Assembly: GCF_009865385.1 (NCBI RefSeq)
Contig: NZ_WWJT01000765.1
Location: forward strand, 1-51,627
Length of the DNA stretch: 51,627 nucleotides
Direction: 5' to 3'
Source of the DNA: Streptomyces sp. SID486
GTDB taxonomy: Bacteria; Actinomycetota; Actinomycetes; Streptomycetales; Streptomycetaceae
Positions within the stretch are counted from its first letter, which is position 1, and each line of letters begins with the position of its first letter. The position numbers and the translations under genes are program-made. Shown here piece by piece: positions 10,243-20,744 of the stretch. The notes under the pieces were generated by a model. That model was not told the origin of the DNA and ran no database searches. It saw only the letters and a list, made by a program, of their open reading frames with translations.

Positions 10243-13200
10243 CTACTGCTGCGGGGGCGGAGCCTGCGGCGGCTGCTGCCCCTGCGGCGGCTGGGGGTGG
10301 CCGTACGGCTCACCGGGCTGTTGCGGCTGACCCGACTGCTGCGGGTGAGCCTGCTGACCCGGCTGCGGGTGAGGCTGCTGAGCCGGCTGCGGGTAGGGCT
10401 GCTGACCGGGAGCGGGCTGCGGATAGGGCTGCTGGCCGGGAGCGGCCTGCGCGTGCGGCTGCTGACCCGGAGCCTGCGGGTAGGGCTGGCCATGCCCGCC
10501 CCCGTAGAGCTGCTCGCCCTGCGGGTACGGCTGTTGCCCCTGCGGTTGTGGCTGCCCCTGCGGGTGGGGCTGGCCCTGGGGATACGGCTGCTGCCCCTGC
10601 GGGTACGGCTGCTGGGCCGGGTAGGGCTGCTGGCCCTGCGGATATGGCTGCTGCCCCTGCGGGTAGGGCTGCTGGCCCGGCGTCTGCTGGCCGGGCATGG
10701 GCGGGGCGGCCACCGGCGGCGGGTTGCCGTCGCTGGTCCACAGCCCGTGCGACTGCTGGTGGCGTACGAAGTCCTCGGCGATCAGCGCGGCGAGGTTGAA
10801 GTACGCCTCGCGGGTCCGCGGCCGCATCATGTCGAGGTCGACCTCGGCACCGGCGGCCAGATGCTCGTCGAAGGGCACGACCACGACACCGCGGGTCCGG
10901 CTCTCGAAGTGCTGCACGATGTCCTCGACCTTGATCATCTTTCCGGTCTCGCGGACCCCGGAGATCACGGTGAGGGACCGGGAGACCAGGTCGGCGTACC
11001 CGTGCGCGGACAGCCAGTCCAGCGTCGTACTGGCACTGGTCGCTCCGTCCACCGACGGGGTCGAGATGATGATCAGCTGGTCGGCGAGGTCGAGCACCCC
11101 CCGCATGGCGCTGTACAGCAGACCGGTGCCGGAGTCGGTCAGGATCACCGGGTACTGCCGGCCGAGCACGTCGATCGCCCGCCGGTAGTCCTCGTCGTTG
11201 AACGTGGTCGAGACGGCCGGGTCCACGTCGTTGGCGATGATCTCCAGCCCGGAGGGCGCCTGGGAGGTGAACCGGCGGATGTCCATGTACGAGTTGAGGT
11301 ACGGGATCGCCTGGACGAGGTCGCGGATGGTCGCCCCCGTCTCGCGGCGCACCCGGCGCCCGAGCGTGCCGGCGTCCGGGTTGGCGTCGATGGCGAGGAT
11401 CTTGTCCTGCCGCTCGGTGGCGAGGGTGGAGCCGAGCGCGGTCGTCGTGGTCGTCTTGCCGACGCCGCCCTTGAGGCTGATCACCGCTATCCGGTAGCAG
11501 GACAGCACCGGCGTGCGGATCAGCTCCAGCTTGCGCTGCCGCTCCGCCTCCTCCTTCTTGCCACCGAGCTTGAACCGGCCGCCCGCGGCCGAGGGCCGCC
11601 CGCTCTTCGCCTTCTGCCTCTTGTTGTTGAGCAGCCGGTCCGCGGACAGTTCGACGGCGGCCGTGTAACCGAGCGGCGCGGCACCGGGATTGGCCGGCTG
11701 CCGCTGGTCGTGCTGGACGGGCTGCGGCCACGCGGCACCGGAGCGGGGGTCGAGCGGAGCCTGCCCGCCCGTCTGCGACACGGCGTCGGGAGCCGCGCCG
11801 GGGACGCCGTCCGGGTTCTGCGGAGGCTGGGGGAAACCGTAACCGCCCGGCTGCGGGTCGGGGGTCACCGGCTGAGGGAAGCCGTAACCGCCCTGCGACG
11901 CCGCCGGGTGGGGAACGCCGGGCTGCGGGAAGCCGTAACCGCTCGGCGGGGTGGGGCCGTTGGGACCCGGGAACGGGGGCTGGGGGACACCGGGTCCGCC
12001 GGCCTGAGCCGCCTGCTGGGGGACACCGGGCTGCGGGAAGCCGTAACCGCTTGCCGGCGTCGGGCCGTTGGGCGCCGGCTGCGGACCGGCCACCGGCGCG
12101 GCGGCCTGGTTCGGCTGGGCGGGCTGGTCCGGCAGACGGGGCCGGTGGGGCTGGTCCCACCCGGCGGGCGCGGGCTGCGGGGCCTGCGGATGGAACGGCT
12201 GCTGCTGACCGGGTCCGCCGGCCGGGCCCGGTCCGGCCGGCTGCGGCTGCTCACCGGGCATCGGCCCCGGCTGCTGCGGAACCCCCTGAGGCGGTGCGGG
12301 CTGCGCGGCCTGCGCGGGCCACTGGGCCGCCGGTGCCGGGGCGGCGGGCTGGTACGAGGGCGGCAGCGGGGGCAGCCCGTGCTGCGGCGCGGGCGGCGGA
12401 GTCCAACCGGGCTGGCCACCCTGGGCGCTGTGGGGCGCCGGGGGAGCGGACGGTACGGCGGCCTGGGGCGCACCGGGGGAGTACTGGGGGGCGCCGGCCT
12501 GTGTACCGCCGTGCTCCGCGGTTCCGGGCTGGGCCATGGGGGGCTGGGGGAAGCCGTAGCCGCCCGCCTGGGGGACGCCGGCCTGCCGCTGGCCCGCCTG
12601 CTGGGCACCTGTCGGCTGGGCACCCGCTTGCTGCGCGTCCGCTTGCTGCGCGTCCGCGTGCGGCACGGCGGCCTGCGGTACGGCGGTCTGCGGGGCGGTG
12701 GCCTGCGGGGCGGCGCCGCCCGAGGTGCCGTCAGCGGGCGTGCCGTGACCGGGCGTGCCGTGAGCGGGCGTGCTGTCGCCGGGAACGCGGTCGGTCGGGG
12801 CGTCGCCCTCCGGAGTGCCGCCGGCCAGAGCGCCCTGACCCGGAGTGCCGTCGGCCTGAGCCCCCTGACCCGCGGTGCCGTGGGGCTGAGCGCCCACGCT
12901 CGGATCGCCGTCGGCCTGAGTGCCCTCGCCCGGAGTGCTGTCCTCCGGCGCGCCCTGCCGGGGCGTGCCGCCCGGGGCCACCGCGTCCGCGGGACCCTCG
13001 CCCGCCGCCACGGCGTCCGAGGGCTCGGACGTGCCTGACACCCCGGAGTCCGCGGAACCCTCCGGCGCGTCCGGGCGCCCGGAGCCGGAAGCCTCTTCTC
13101 CGGCGCCGGACTCGTCGTCGGCGGCCGGCTCCACGGCAGCCGGTACGGCCGAGCCCTCGGCCGCCTCGGCGCGGGCGTCCTCGCCCCGCTCCCCGTCCAC

Positions 13201-14301
13201 GTCGGACGCGGAACCGGCAGAGCCCGCGATCCCCGTGGCCGCGTCCTCCCGCGCGGCGGCCTCGCCACCGGGCTCCCCGGCACCGGCACCCTCGCCGGGG
13301 CCCTCGCCGCCGGACGCGTCCGCGGCACCGGCGGCACCGGCAGCAGCCGAGGCGTCTGCGCGGTCCGAGATTCCCGAGCCCTCCGAGACCTCTGCCGAGC
13401 CCTTCACCGAGTCGTCCGCCGCTCCCTCCCCGGAGCCCTCCGGGGAAGCCTGGCCCGCGGACGCGTCCGGCGTCCCGAGGGCTGCCGCGCGCTCGGCGAT
13501 CTCGGCCATCTGGCGCTTCAGGGCGACGGCGGAGAACCGCATGGTCGCCCCGCTCTCCAGGTCGCCGTTGTCCGTCTCCGGCTCGACCGCGGCGGGGGCG
13601 GCCGGTGCCCCCGGCCCGTCGGGCCGGGGCTGCTGCGGTTCGAAGCCCTCAGGCAGTCGCGGGGCCGGGGCGGGTTCACCGGCCGGCGGCGCGGACTTCG
13701 CGGCCGGCGCGTACGGCGCACCTGCGGCGGAAGCGCCCGGTGCGTACGACGTGCCCTCCGAAGTCACCGGGGGAGCGGCCGGTGCGTACGGAGCGCCCTC
13801 CGAAGTCACCGGGGGAGCGGGCGGAGCGTAAGGCGTCCCCTGCGGCGGGGTGAAGGAGGGCCCCTGCCCGGGAGGGGGCGGCGGCGCGTACGGAGCACCC
13901 TGCGGCGGATGGAACGGAGCGCCCGGCGGCGGTCCGAACGGCGTGCCCTGCGGCGGGGTGCCCATCGGCCGGCCTTCCGCTGCCGGCGGCGTCGCCCCGG
14001 GAACGGGCGAAGCCGTGGGGAACGACGGCACTCCGGGGGCGGCCGGAGCGCCCGAGTCGCCGGGAGCACCTGAGCCGCCCGTGCCGCCCGGCCCACCGAA
14101 GCCGCTCACACCCGCGGAACCCGCGGGCGTACCGGCGCCGGTGCCGGGGCTCCCGGACGCGCCGGACGCGTTCTGCGTGTACCAGGCGGGGGGAGCGTAG
14201 TCGATGGTGAACTCGCCGGTGGTCTCGACGGCCTCCGCGTCGGGCTGGTCATCGCCGGGTGTGTCCCAGCCCCCGCGCGTCCCGTCCCGATCGCTGCTCA
14301 C
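10243..14301 (-). CDS. ESX-associated ParA/MinD-like ATPase with long Pro-rich regions (EspI-like)
   Basis: A 1352-residue protein at the left edge of the ESX locus. The GTG start follows AGGAGGA. Residues 1 to ~880 are Pro/Ala/Gly/Gln-rich and disordered, with five copies of a YGFPQP motif and stretches of GTPxxG repeats. A deviant Walker A ATPase follows: [14 protein letters not shown] at about residue 944, then [13 protein letters not shown], as in ParA/MinD/CpsD proteins. The C-terminus (~1210-1352) is a QPYPQGQ-type repeat. Mycobacterial ESX-1 encodes EspI, which also joins a Pro-rich region to a MinD-like ATPase, so a regulatory or spatial role in secretion is plausible but inferred. 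Its length is close to the upper range for such proteins because of the repeats. Confidence 0.85.
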   Translation of the reverse strand: MSSDRDGTRGGWDTPGDDQPDAEAVETTGEFTIDYAPPAWYTQNASGASGSPGTGAGTPAGSAGVSGFGGPGGTGGSGAPGDSGAPAAPGVPSFPTASPVPGATPPAAEGRPMGTPPQGTPFGPPPGAPFHPPQGAPYAPPPPPGQGPSFTPPQGTPYAPPAPPVTSEGAPYAPAAPPVTSEGTSYAPGASAAGAPYAPAAKSAPPAGEPAPAPRLPEGFEPQQPRPDGPGAPAAPAAVEPETDNGDLESGATMRFSAVALKRQMAEIAERAAALGTPDASAGQASPEGSGEGAADDSVKGSAEVSEGSGISDRADASAAAGAAGAADASGGEGPGEGAGAGEPGGEAAAREDAATGIAGSAGSASDVDGERGEDARAEAAEGSAVPAAVEPAADDESGAGEEASGSGRPDAPEGSADSGVSGTSEPSDAVAAGEGPADAVAPGGTPRQGAPEDSTPGEGTQADGDPSVGAQPHGTAGQGAQADGTPGQGALAGGTPEGDAPTDRVPGDSTPAHGTPGHGTPADGTSGGAAPQATAPQTAVPQAAVPHADAQQADAQQAGAQPTGAQQAGQRQAGVPQAGGYGFPQPPMAQPGTAEHGGTQAGAPQYSPGAPQAAVPSAPPAPHSAQGGQPGWTPPPAPQHGLPPLPPSYQPAAPAPAAQWPAQAAQPAPPQGVPQQPGPMPGEQPQPAGPGPAGGPGQQQPFHPQAPQPAPAGWDQPHRPRLPDQPAQPNQAAAPVAGPQPAPNGPTPASGYGFPQPGVPQQAAQAGGPGVPQPPFPGPNGPTPPSGYGFPQPGVPHPAASQGGYGFPQPVTPDPQPGGYGFPQPPQNPDGVPGAAPDAVSQTGGQAPLDPRSGAAWPQPVQHDQRQPANPGAAPLGYTAAVELSADRLLNNKRQKAKSGRPSAAGGRFKLGGKKEEAERQRKLELIRTPVLSCYRIAVISLKGGVGKTTTTTALGSTLATERQDKILAIDANPDAGTLGRRVRRETGATIRDLVQAIPYLNSYMDIRRFTSQAPSGLEIIANDVDPAVSTTFNDEDYRRAIDVLGRQYPVILTDSGTGLLYSAMRGVLDLADQLIIISTPSVDGATSASTTLDWLSAHGYADLVSRSLTVISGVRETGKMIKVEDIVQHFESRTRGVVVVPFDEHLAAGAEVDLDMMRPRTREAYFNLAALIAEDFVRHQQSHGLWTSDGNPPPVAAPPMPGQQTPGQQPYPQGQQPYPQGQQPYPAQQPYPQGQQPYPQGQPHPQGQPQPQGQQPYPQGEQLYGGGHGQPYPQAPGQQPHAQAAPGQQPYPQPAPGQQPYPQPAQQPHPQPGQQAHPQQSGQPQQPGEPYGHPQPPQGQQPPQAPPPQQ

Positions 14302-14603
14302 AGTTCCTCCTGGTGTGGTCGAGCACCCTCATGCCGTGCCGGGGCGACCATGTCGTGTCGTACCGAGTCGTCCGTAGTCGTTCGGGGCGGTCCGGTTCAC
14401 CGGACCTTCCCCCGGGACACCGACGCCCGGTCCACGGTTCCTGCCATCGCGCCCGCTCCCAGCCTAATCACCACGAGGCACACCTCGGCAGGCCCGGCCA
14501 CCTCTCCGCCCCCGCCCACCTGGTCACCGAACGGCCGGCGAACTCCACCACCCCCGTACAACCGCACACGACACCCCGAACAAAAGGGGCGGACAAGGGC
14601 AGT
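14302..14603. other. Intergenic stretch, no gene seen
   Basis: About 300 bases between two leftward genes. It carries the AGGAGGA ribosome-binding site of the ParA-like gene at its left edge and presumably that gene's promoter. I see no convincing hexamer pair, hairpin or coding frame. Confidence 0.5.
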
Positions 14604-15422
14604 TCAGTCCATTCGGCGAGGCGTGCCCAACAATCCGATCTCGGCGTCGGTGGGTTGCGTCAGTACGTACTGCCGGTCACGGTCGCTGCACCACAGGGTG
14701 ACACCGTCGGGCAGCGCCGGCAGGGATTCCACCTCGGTCCGCGACAGCCCCATCGTGCGCCCCAGTTCGGCCGCCTCGTCCGGCGAGACCCGCTGGATGC
14801 CGGCCAGCCGCGCCTGCCGGAGCAGCCGGGGCGCGACAGGACTGAGATACGGCAGCAGGGTCAGCACCGACTGCCAGGGGCCGGACACCACCCGGCCGCG
14901 CGGGGGCCGCATACCGCAGTCCCGCACCACCAGCACCGGCGTACCGGCGGAGGCACCCTGCGGCGGGACGCGCCCCACGTCGTACACGGACAGGCCGTTC
15001 TGCCCGCCGCCCATGGCATGCACCATCTGCATCCACGCCTGCGGCCGGCCGGTCTCCACCGCGACCCGGGCGCCGGTGGCCGCCGAGCGCAGCGCCAGCA
15101 CCTGGGCGGTCCACAGACCACCGATCAGGATGACGTCGTACGGCGTCGGCCGGTTGATGCCCAGCACCGCCGGCTGGCCCTCGGCGTCGACACCGGCCAC
15201 CACGCCGTCGTCCCCGATGGGCAGGGCCAGCGCGTCCAGGTGCTGCACGGACAGACCGTGCCGGCCGTGCCGGGGTCCGACCAGTCCGAGCCCGTGACGC
15301 AGCCGGTCCACCGTCCTGCGCAGCCCGGACGGGTCCTGTACCCCCTGCGCAGGGGGCCGCTGCGCGGGAGACCCCTGCGCGGGCGCGCCGGGCGCCGGGG
15401 CGGTCGTCGGAATCGTCGTCAC
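14604..15422 (-). CDS. Unknown ESX-locus protein coupled to eccE
   Basis: A 272-residue protein without clear membrane segments, so probably cytoplasmic. The GTG start overlaps the eccE stop as GTGA, which ties its translation to EccE. The first ~35 residues are Pro/Ala/Gln-rich, and the rest looks like a compact alpha/beta domain (for example VLGINRPTPYDVILIGG and GARVAVETGRPQAW). I do not recognise a family. Position and coupling suggest an ESX component or an EccE partner. A longer in-frame extension upstream runs antisense-free through eccE in another frame and is rejected as a shadow. Confidence 0.75.
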   Translation of the reverse strand: MTTIPTTAPAPGAPAQGSPAQRPPAQGVQDPSGLRRTVDRLRHGLGLVGPRHGRHGLSVQHLDALALPIGDDGVVAGVDAEGQPAVLGINRPTPYDVILIGGLWTAQVLALRSAATGARVAVETGRPQAWMQMVHAMGGGQNGLSVYDVGRVPPQGASAGTPVLVVRDCGMRPPRGRVVSGPWQSVLTLLPYLSPVAPRLLRQARLAGIQRVSPDEAAELGRTMGLSRTEVESLPALPDGVTLWCSDRDRQYVLTQPTDAEIGLLGTPRRMD

Positions 15423-16756
15423 CGCACACCTCCGAGGGGCAGAGTGGCCAGCATGCCGGGCAGCTGCTCGCGGTCCAGCCGGGACAGACCGGCCCCGGAC
15501 TGCCGGGCGGCACCCTCCAACGCCCGCCGGGCGGCCACGAGTTCGTCGTCGCTGCGTCCGGTCACCCGCAGGTGTCCGCACAGCGACACCTCCTGCCGCT
15601 CCCCGCGCGCGAGAGCCAGACTGAAGGTGGTCGCCAGGGCGGGTATCGCCGTGACCCGGGCGACGAACTGCGGCAGGGACTCGGACCCGCCGCCGCCCAG
15701 CGCGGGCCAGCGCCGCACCCAGTACGTCGTGTGCCGCCGGTTGTCGCAGCGCCAGCTGCGCCCCGACTCCTCCGTGCGCCGCTCCCGGGTCTCGCTGCGC
15801 CCCGCCTCGGCGGTGACCAGCGGATTGGCGCAGGCCGAGGTGGCGAGCGCGGCGACCAGCTCCTCCTCGTCCAGCACCCGCGCCCGGAACCCGGCACCGG
15901 TCAGCCGGCTCGCCAGATGGTCCGCGGCCCGCACGACGCACTTCTGCGCCCCCGTCAGCCCCCCGCCGCGCGCGGCCACGGCCTCCGCGCACAGCTCGGG
16001 GTCGAGCTTCAGGGCGATCCAGGTGATGCGCACCGCCGGAGCGCCGGTCTGCTCCTGGAGGGGGATGTAGTTGGCGACGGCCACGGACTGCTGGGGCAGG
16101 TGCAGCGCGGGCGCCGGCTGGGTGTGCAGCACGATCTGGGCCGACTCCAGACGTATGCCGTCCACCTCCAGCGCGTCCCGCACCAGGCCCAACGGCAGCG
16201 GCTGGCGGCTGCGCTCGGCCCGCAGCGCGGTCGCGTCGGCCTCCACCTGGAGCACGGCCGTGACGAAGGTGCCGTCCCCGACGATCCCGACCGGGCGCCG
16301 GTCACGCGCGTTGTACGAGTACGTGCGCAGGGCCGGTTCGCACTCCACCGCGGGGACCAGTCCGGGCTCCGTGCCCGGCGGTACCGGGGTGTTCTCGGCC
16401 CGCTTCTGCCGTGCCCGCAGCTCCCGCGCGGTGGCCAGCCACTCCGGCAGGGAGCGGCCCCGGCGTCGTACGAAGGCCAGCAGGACCAGCACCAGCGCGA
16501 CCACCGCGGCCGGCACCAGGGCCGTCATGCCGGCGGCCCAGCCGACGAGCAGCACCGCCGCCGCCAGCTCCAGCAGCAGGAGCCGTTGCAAACGGAACGA
16601 ACCGGCCTGGCCCGGCCGCTGCCTGAGACCGAGGGCGACCTGCGGGCGCTCGCCGCCCCGCCGGGCGGACCTCCCGCGCGGCGGCGTCCCGGACCCGGCC
16701 GCGCCACCTCGTGCCGCCGACCGGCCGCGCGTTCGCGTCCGCGTCCCGGAAGCCAT
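15419..16756 (-). CDS. eccE: Type VII secretion protein EccE
   Basis: Membrane component of the ESX translocon. About 445 residues. A basic, Arg-rich N-terminus is followed by two closely spaced hydrophobic helices (LLELAAAVLLVGWAAG and a second segment ending in VLVLLAFVRRRGRS), then a soluble domain starting SLPEWLATA; this is the EccE layout. An ATG is used here, but a GTG three bases upstream is equally possible, both behind GGGGGG. The gene is divergent from eccB (gap ~200 bases, holding the promoters of both units) and overlaps the next leftward gene. Confidence 0.88.
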   Translation of the reverse strand: MASGTRTRTRGRSAARGGAAGSGTPPRGRSARRGGERPQVALGLRQRPGQAGSFRLQRLLLLELAAAVLLVGWAAGMTALVPAAVVALVLVLLAFVRRRGRSLPEWLATARELRARQKRAENTPVPPGTEPGLVPAVECEPALRTYSYNARDRRPVGIVGDGTFVTAVLQVEADATALRAERSRQPLPLGLVRDALEVDGIRLESAQIVLHTQPAPALHLPQQSVAVANYIPLQEQTGAPAVRITWIALKLDPELCAEAVAARGGGLTGAQKCVVRAADHLASRLTGAGFRARVLDEEELVAALATSACANPLVTAEAGRSETRERRTEESGRSWRCDNRRHTTYWVRRWPALGGGGSESLPQFVARVTAIPALATTFSLALARGERQEVSLCGHLRVTGRSDDELVAARRALEGAARQSGAGLSRLDREQLPGMLATLPLGGVR

Positions 16757-16953
16757 CACTCCATCCCCCCGATTTGCTCACAACTCGCTGGAACCAGGCC
16801 ACTGAACAAGGCCCTTGAGGGCCCAGGTACCCTACCCGCTCCACGAGACCCGCTCCGTACCAGGCATAGTAGGGGCCGGGTCCGACAACGGAGGGCGGGG
16901 GAGCGTGGTCCCCGGGCGCGCTCCGCGTGAGACACGGGGAGAAACAGGCACAG

Positions 16954-18483
16954 ATGGCATCTCGGCGGGACCAACTCAACGCCTACACCTTCGCGAAGCG
17001 CCGCATGCTCGCGTCGTTCGTGCAGTCGTCACCGGATGGCTCCGACGAGGGGGCACCCAGGCCGCTGCGGGCGATCCTGCCCAGCGCGATCGTCGGCGTG
17101 GTCGTACTGGCGGCCTTCGGAGCCTGGGGCATGTTCAAGCCGACCGCTCCGCAGGGCTGGGACCAGCCGGGCCAGAAGGTGATCATCGCCAGCAAGTCCA
17201 CCACCCGGTACGTGGTGCTGGAGACGAAGCACAAGGTCCAGCTCCACCCCGTCCTCAACATGGCCTCGGCCAAGCTCGTCCTCGACACCCAGAGCGACGT
17301 CGACGTCGTCACCGTCGACGAGTCGATCCTCGACAACGGCAAGATCCCGCACGGCATCACCATCGGCATCCCCTACGCACCCGACCGGCTGCCCTCCGGC
17401 AAGGAGGCCGGCGCGGCCAAGGAGTGGGCCGTCTGCGAACGCCCGAGCGGCAGCGGCAGCTCCATCCAGAAGGCCGCGTTCGTCCTCGCCCAGCGGGACC
17501 AGGACAAGCTCGCCGGCCCCAGGGAGAAGCTGCACGGCGGCGAACTCCTCTACGTCGCCACCCCCGAGAAGAAGCGGTACGTGATCGACGCGCACGGCTA
17601 CGCCTACCCGGTGGACGCGGACAACAGCCTGCTCCTCCAGACCCTCGTGGGCGCCGACCGCACCCCGCAGCAGGTGACCAAGGAGTGGATCGAGACCCTG
17701 CACGAGGGCGACGAGATCACCTTCCCGGCGATCAACGGCGACCCCACCGCCGCCGCCGGCGCCCCCGGCCAGCTGGACGCACACGCCAACCGCGTCGGCA
17801 TGGTCCTGCGCGCACCGGTCAACGGCCAGGAACAGTACTTCGTCGTGCTGCCCGGCCGGGTCGCCCCCGTCTCCGACTTCGTCGCCCAGCTCCTGCTGAC
17901 CAGCGAGCCCCTCGTGAAGCTGAACCAGGCCGGGCACGCCCTCGAGGTCAGCGCGGGCGCCATCACCCGGGGCGAGCCGTTCGCCGCCGAGCACAAGTGG
18001 CCCACCGAGAAGCCCACAGCGGTCAACAACCCCGCCACGGCCGCAGGCAGCCGCAACACCGTCTGCAACGTCCTGAACCACGTCGACCCCGACAACGGCG
18101 AGACGACCCTGAGCACCTGGGCCGGCACCGACTTCCCGGCCGTCCTGCCCACCGGCTCCTCCAGCGCGTACGTCACCGCCGGCTCCGGCCAGCTCTACCG
18201 CCAGTTCCAGGGCACCAAGACCACCGTCGGCGGTGTCTTCCTGGTCACCGACACCGGCCTGCGCTACGCCCTGCAGTCCAACGACGACAGCGCCGGCGAC
18301 GACAAGGGCATCGGCATATCCGACCAGAAGCGCAAGCAGCTCCAGCAGGAGGCCAAGCTGGCGCAGACCCGCCTCGGGTACGCCGACGTCAGCCCCGCTC
18401 CCATCCCCGCGCCCTGGTCGGAGTTCCTGCCGACCGGCCCCCGCCTGTCGACCGCCGCGGCCCGCCAGCCGCAGGGCTCCTGA
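16954..18483 (+). CDS. eccB: Type VII secretion protein EccB
   Basis: Core ESX membrane protein with a large extracytoplasmic domain. 509 residues from the ATG at MASRRDQLNAYTFAKRRM, the standard EccB N-terminus; an upstream in-frame GTG would add nine atypical residues. One transmembrane helix at about residues 50-70 (AILPSAIVGVVVLAAFGAW), then a long extracellular domain with the typical TDTGLRYAL segment near the end. The stop is followed after eleven bases by mycP, so the two are one operon. In mycobacteria EccB belongs to the EccBCDE core complex. Confidence 0.95.
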   Translation: MASRRDQLNAYTFAKRRMLASFVQSSPDGSDEGAPRPLRAILPSAIVGVVVLAAFGAWGMFKPTAPQGWDQPGQKVIIASKSTTRYVVLETKHKVQLHPVLNMASAKLVLDTQSDVDVVTVDESILDNGKIPHGITIGIPYAPDRLPSGKEAGAAKEWAVCERPSGSGSSIQKAAFVLAQRDQDKLAGPREKLHGGELLYVATPEKKRYVIDAHGYAYPVDADNSLLLQTLVGADRTPQQVTKEWIETLHEGDEITFPAINGDPTAAAGAPGQLDAHANRVGMVLRAPVNGQEQYFVVLPGRVAPVSDFVAQLLLTSEPLVKLNQAGHALEVSAGAITRGEPFAAEHKWPTEKPTAVNNPATAAGSRNTVCNVLNHVDPDNGETTLSTWAGTDFPAVLPTGSSSAYVTAGSGQLYRQFQGTKTTVGGVFLVTDTGLRYALQSNDDSAGDDKGIGISDQKRKQLQQEAKLAQTRLGYADVSPAPIPAPWSEFLPTGPRLSTAAARQPQGS

Positions 18484-18494
18484 GGGGTACGACG

Positions 18495-19751
18495 ATGCTC
18501 CCGAGGCCCACCCCGATGCCCCCGCTGCGCCACCGCACCGCCCTGACGGCGGCGGCCGCCATGGCCACCACCCTGCTGGCGGCGCCGGCCGCCACGGCGG
18601 ACGCGGGCTCCGACCAGTGCACGTTCTCCAGCACCAACCACAAGTACACGAGCACGCCCTGGGCACTGCAGCGCGTCAACCTCGACGAACTGTGGAGCGA
18701 GTCGAAGGGCGAGGGCGTCAAGGTGGCCGTCATCGACACCGGCGTCGACACCGCCAACCCCCAGCTCGGCAAAGCCGTCTCGGCGTCCCTGGGAGCCAAC
18801 TTCCTGCCGAAGAAGGACAAGAAGGGCCAGCCCATCGAGGACCGCGGCAACGCCAAGGGCACGACGGACACGGTCGGCCACGGCACGCGCGTGGCCGGCA
18901 TCATCGCGGCCCGGCCCATGAAGGGCACGGGTTTCGTCGGCCTCGCCCCCGAGTCCATGATCATCCCGATCAAGCAGAACGACGCGGAGGGCCACGGCAC
19001 GGCCGAGACCCTCGTCACGGCCATCCTGCACGCGATCAAGGAGAAGGCCGACGTCATCAACATCTCCCAGGACACGATCGGCGCCCCGGACGAGGACCTG
19101 CACCGGGCGGTCGACCAGGCACTCGACGCCGGCATCGTCGTGGTCGCCTCGGCGGGCAACAACGGCCTGGACGGCAAGAACAAGAAGACCTACCCCGCCT
19201 CCTACCCCGGCGTCCTCGCCGTGGCCGCGTCCGACCGCAACAACGAGCGCGCGCCCTTCTCCCAGCCCGGCGACTTCATCGCCGTCGCGGCCCCCGGCGT
19301 CGACATGATCTCCACGGTCCCGAAGGGCGGGCACTGCTCGGACAACGGCACGAGCTTCTCCGCCCCCTACGTGGCCGGCGTCGCGGCCCTGATCAAGGCC
19401 AAGCACAAGGACTGGACACCGCGCGAGATCGTGGCCCAGATCGAACAGACCGCCGAGCGCTCCATCCCCGGCAAGGACCGTCTGGTCGGCTGGGGAGTGG
19501 TGGACCCGGTCCGCGCCCTCACGGAGGACGATCACCCGATCGAGTCCCCCCACTCCGACGCGGGCCTCACCCACGCGGAGGCCCCCACCCCCGCGAAACT
19601 CACCCTCGGCGAAACCCCCCAGGAACGCACGGCCCGCATCGCGACGTACGTCACCGTGGGCGTGGCGGTCCTGGTGGCGGGCCTGGGCGGCGGAGCGATA
19701 GCCCTACGAGACGCCCGCCGCAGACGCCGGGCGCTGGGGGGACGGGCGTGA
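18495..19751 (+). CDS. mycP: Type VII secretion-associated serine protease (mycosin)
   Basis: Subtilisin-like membrane-anchored protease of the ESX system, 418 residues. Signal peptide at residues 1-37 with a hydrophobic Ala-rich core. Catalytic triad: Asp81 (VAVIDTGVD), His129 (GHGTRVAG), Ser287 (GTSFSAPYVAG), with the oxyanion Asn in SAGNNG near 222. A C-terminal transmembrane helix (YVTVGVAVLVAGLGGGAIAL) and Arg-rich tail anchor it, with the catalytic part outside. An upstream in-frame extension through eccB is out of its frame context and rejected. The stop overlaps the next gene by GTGA. Confidence 0.95.
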   Translation: MLPRPTPMPPLRHRTALTAAAAMATTLLAAPAATADAGSDQCTFSSTNHKYTSTPWALQRVNLDELWSESKGEGVKVAVIDTGVDTANPQLGKAVSASLGANFLPKKDKKGQPIEDRGNAKGTTDTVGHGTRVAGIIAARPMKGTGFVGLAPESMIIPIKQNDAEGHGTAETLVTAILHAIKEKADVINISQDTIGAPDEDLHRAVDQALDAGIVVVASAGNNGLDGKNKKTYPASYPGVLAVAASDRNNERAPFSQPGDFIAVAAPGVDMISTVPKGGHCSDNGTSFSAPYVAGVAALIKAKHKDWTPREIVAQIEQTAERSIPGKDRLVGWGVVDPVRALTEDDHPIESPHSDAGLTHAEAPTPAKLTLGETPQERTARIATYVTVGVAVLVAGLGGGAIALRDARRRRRALGGRA

Positions 19752-20350
19752 AGTCACTGACGATCCTCGGATTTGTCCTCTCCGCGGTCCTCATAGCCAT
19801 GGCCTGCGTCAAAGCGGATCGGGTGCGCGCATGGCGGGAGTCCCTCAACCCCTCCGCCCCGGAGGTCCCGGACGCCGCCTTCGTCCTGGCCCGGATCCTT
19901 TTTCTGGGCATGGCGGCGGTCGGTGTCTACAACGGTTTCCAGGGCATCGCCCTCAGCGACGGTGTCGCGTGGAGCGACGATGAACTGACCAGCGCGGTCA
20001 GCGGTGCCACGGATGCCCTGGACGGCGCTGTCGCCTACGCCGGCCCCCACGAAGGGGTACCCACGGACTTCGACGGCGATTACGCCATGACGGTCGCGGA
20101 CGAGGTCACCTCCCACGGCGGCGGCGACGCCCCCGGCCCAGGCACCGTGGACGCCGCCTTGACCGGCCCGAAGGCGCCCGAGGAGGCGTACTACACCATC
20201 ACGGCGGACGGCACCCCGACCACGTTCTGCCTCCACGTCAAGATCAAGCGCGACAAGTCCGGCGACTACCAGGCCCCGGGGATCGCGGGGGGCTCGTACC
20301 CGCAGTACGCCTACGTCCACGACGTGACGAGCCGGAGGGGCGAGTGCTGA
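19748..20350 (+). CDS. Membrane protein of the eccB-mycP operon, unknown function
   Basis: A 200-residue protein whose GTG overlaps the mycP stop (GTGA). One hydrophobic segment at residues 4-22 (LTILGFVLSAVLIAMACV) and a second at ~43-62 (AAFVLARILFLGMAAVGVY) are followed by a soluble domain of ~135 residues with an FCLHVKIKRDKSGDY strand and a C-terminal cysteine. I do not recognise a named family. Coupling to mycP places it with the ESX core, perhaps as an accessory membrane protein. Confidence 0.8.
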   Translation: MKSLTILGFVLSAVLIAMACVKADRVRAWRESLNPSAPEVPDAAFVLARILFLGMAAVGVYNGFQGIALSDGVAWSDDELTSAVSGATDALDGAVAYAGPHEGVPTDFDGDYAMTVADEVTSHGGGDAPGPGTVDAALTGPKAPEEAYYTITADGTPTTFCLHVKIKRDKSGDYQAPGIAGGSYPQYAYVHDVTSRRGEC

Positions 20351-20744
20351 GCGAACGAGGCTGACAGGGCGGCCGGACGTCCTGATGCCCTACGGGCGCC
20401 GTTCGACGGCGACAGCGGCGGTGCCGTTGTCCTCGACGGAGCGCCGCGCGGCCGAAGCGCCAGGGGCCGCGCGAAGCCCGCAGCGTGCCCCGGAGGGAGC
20501 TGATCGCCGGGGAGGAACCGCCGGACTCGACGATTCCCACGGCGACACCAGCCAGCTGTGGTCACCCCGCCCCCTGTCCGCAGTCGTATGCGGTCGGCTC
20601 ATATCCGAGGGCGGCGAGGGCGACGCCGGGGCGACGATCACGACGAACCGCCCTGGGCGTCGGCAGCCGCCCCTTCACACGCTCATCGGATTGTGCCCGG
20701 CACCGCGACAGCCATGACGGCTGCCACGATGCGCCGGGCAGTGG
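20351..20744. other. Intergenic stretch between convergent genes, no gene seen
   Basis: About 394 bases between the end of the eccB operon and the end of the leftward module A. Several short frames exist on both strands, but none has a ribosome-binding site or a recognisable domain. It marks the left edge of the cargo island and could hold decayed sequence; I cannot identify a parent gene. Confidence 0.4.

Noticed and set aside
10297..13038. A 913-codon open frame antisense to the ParA-like gene
   Set aside because: It consists of repeats mirrored from the Pro/Gln-rich coding region and has no start signal.
20351..20744. Decayed protease gene at the left edge of the cargo island
   Set aside because: A few protease-like words appear in different minus-strand frames, but there is no active-site motif or continuous similarity.
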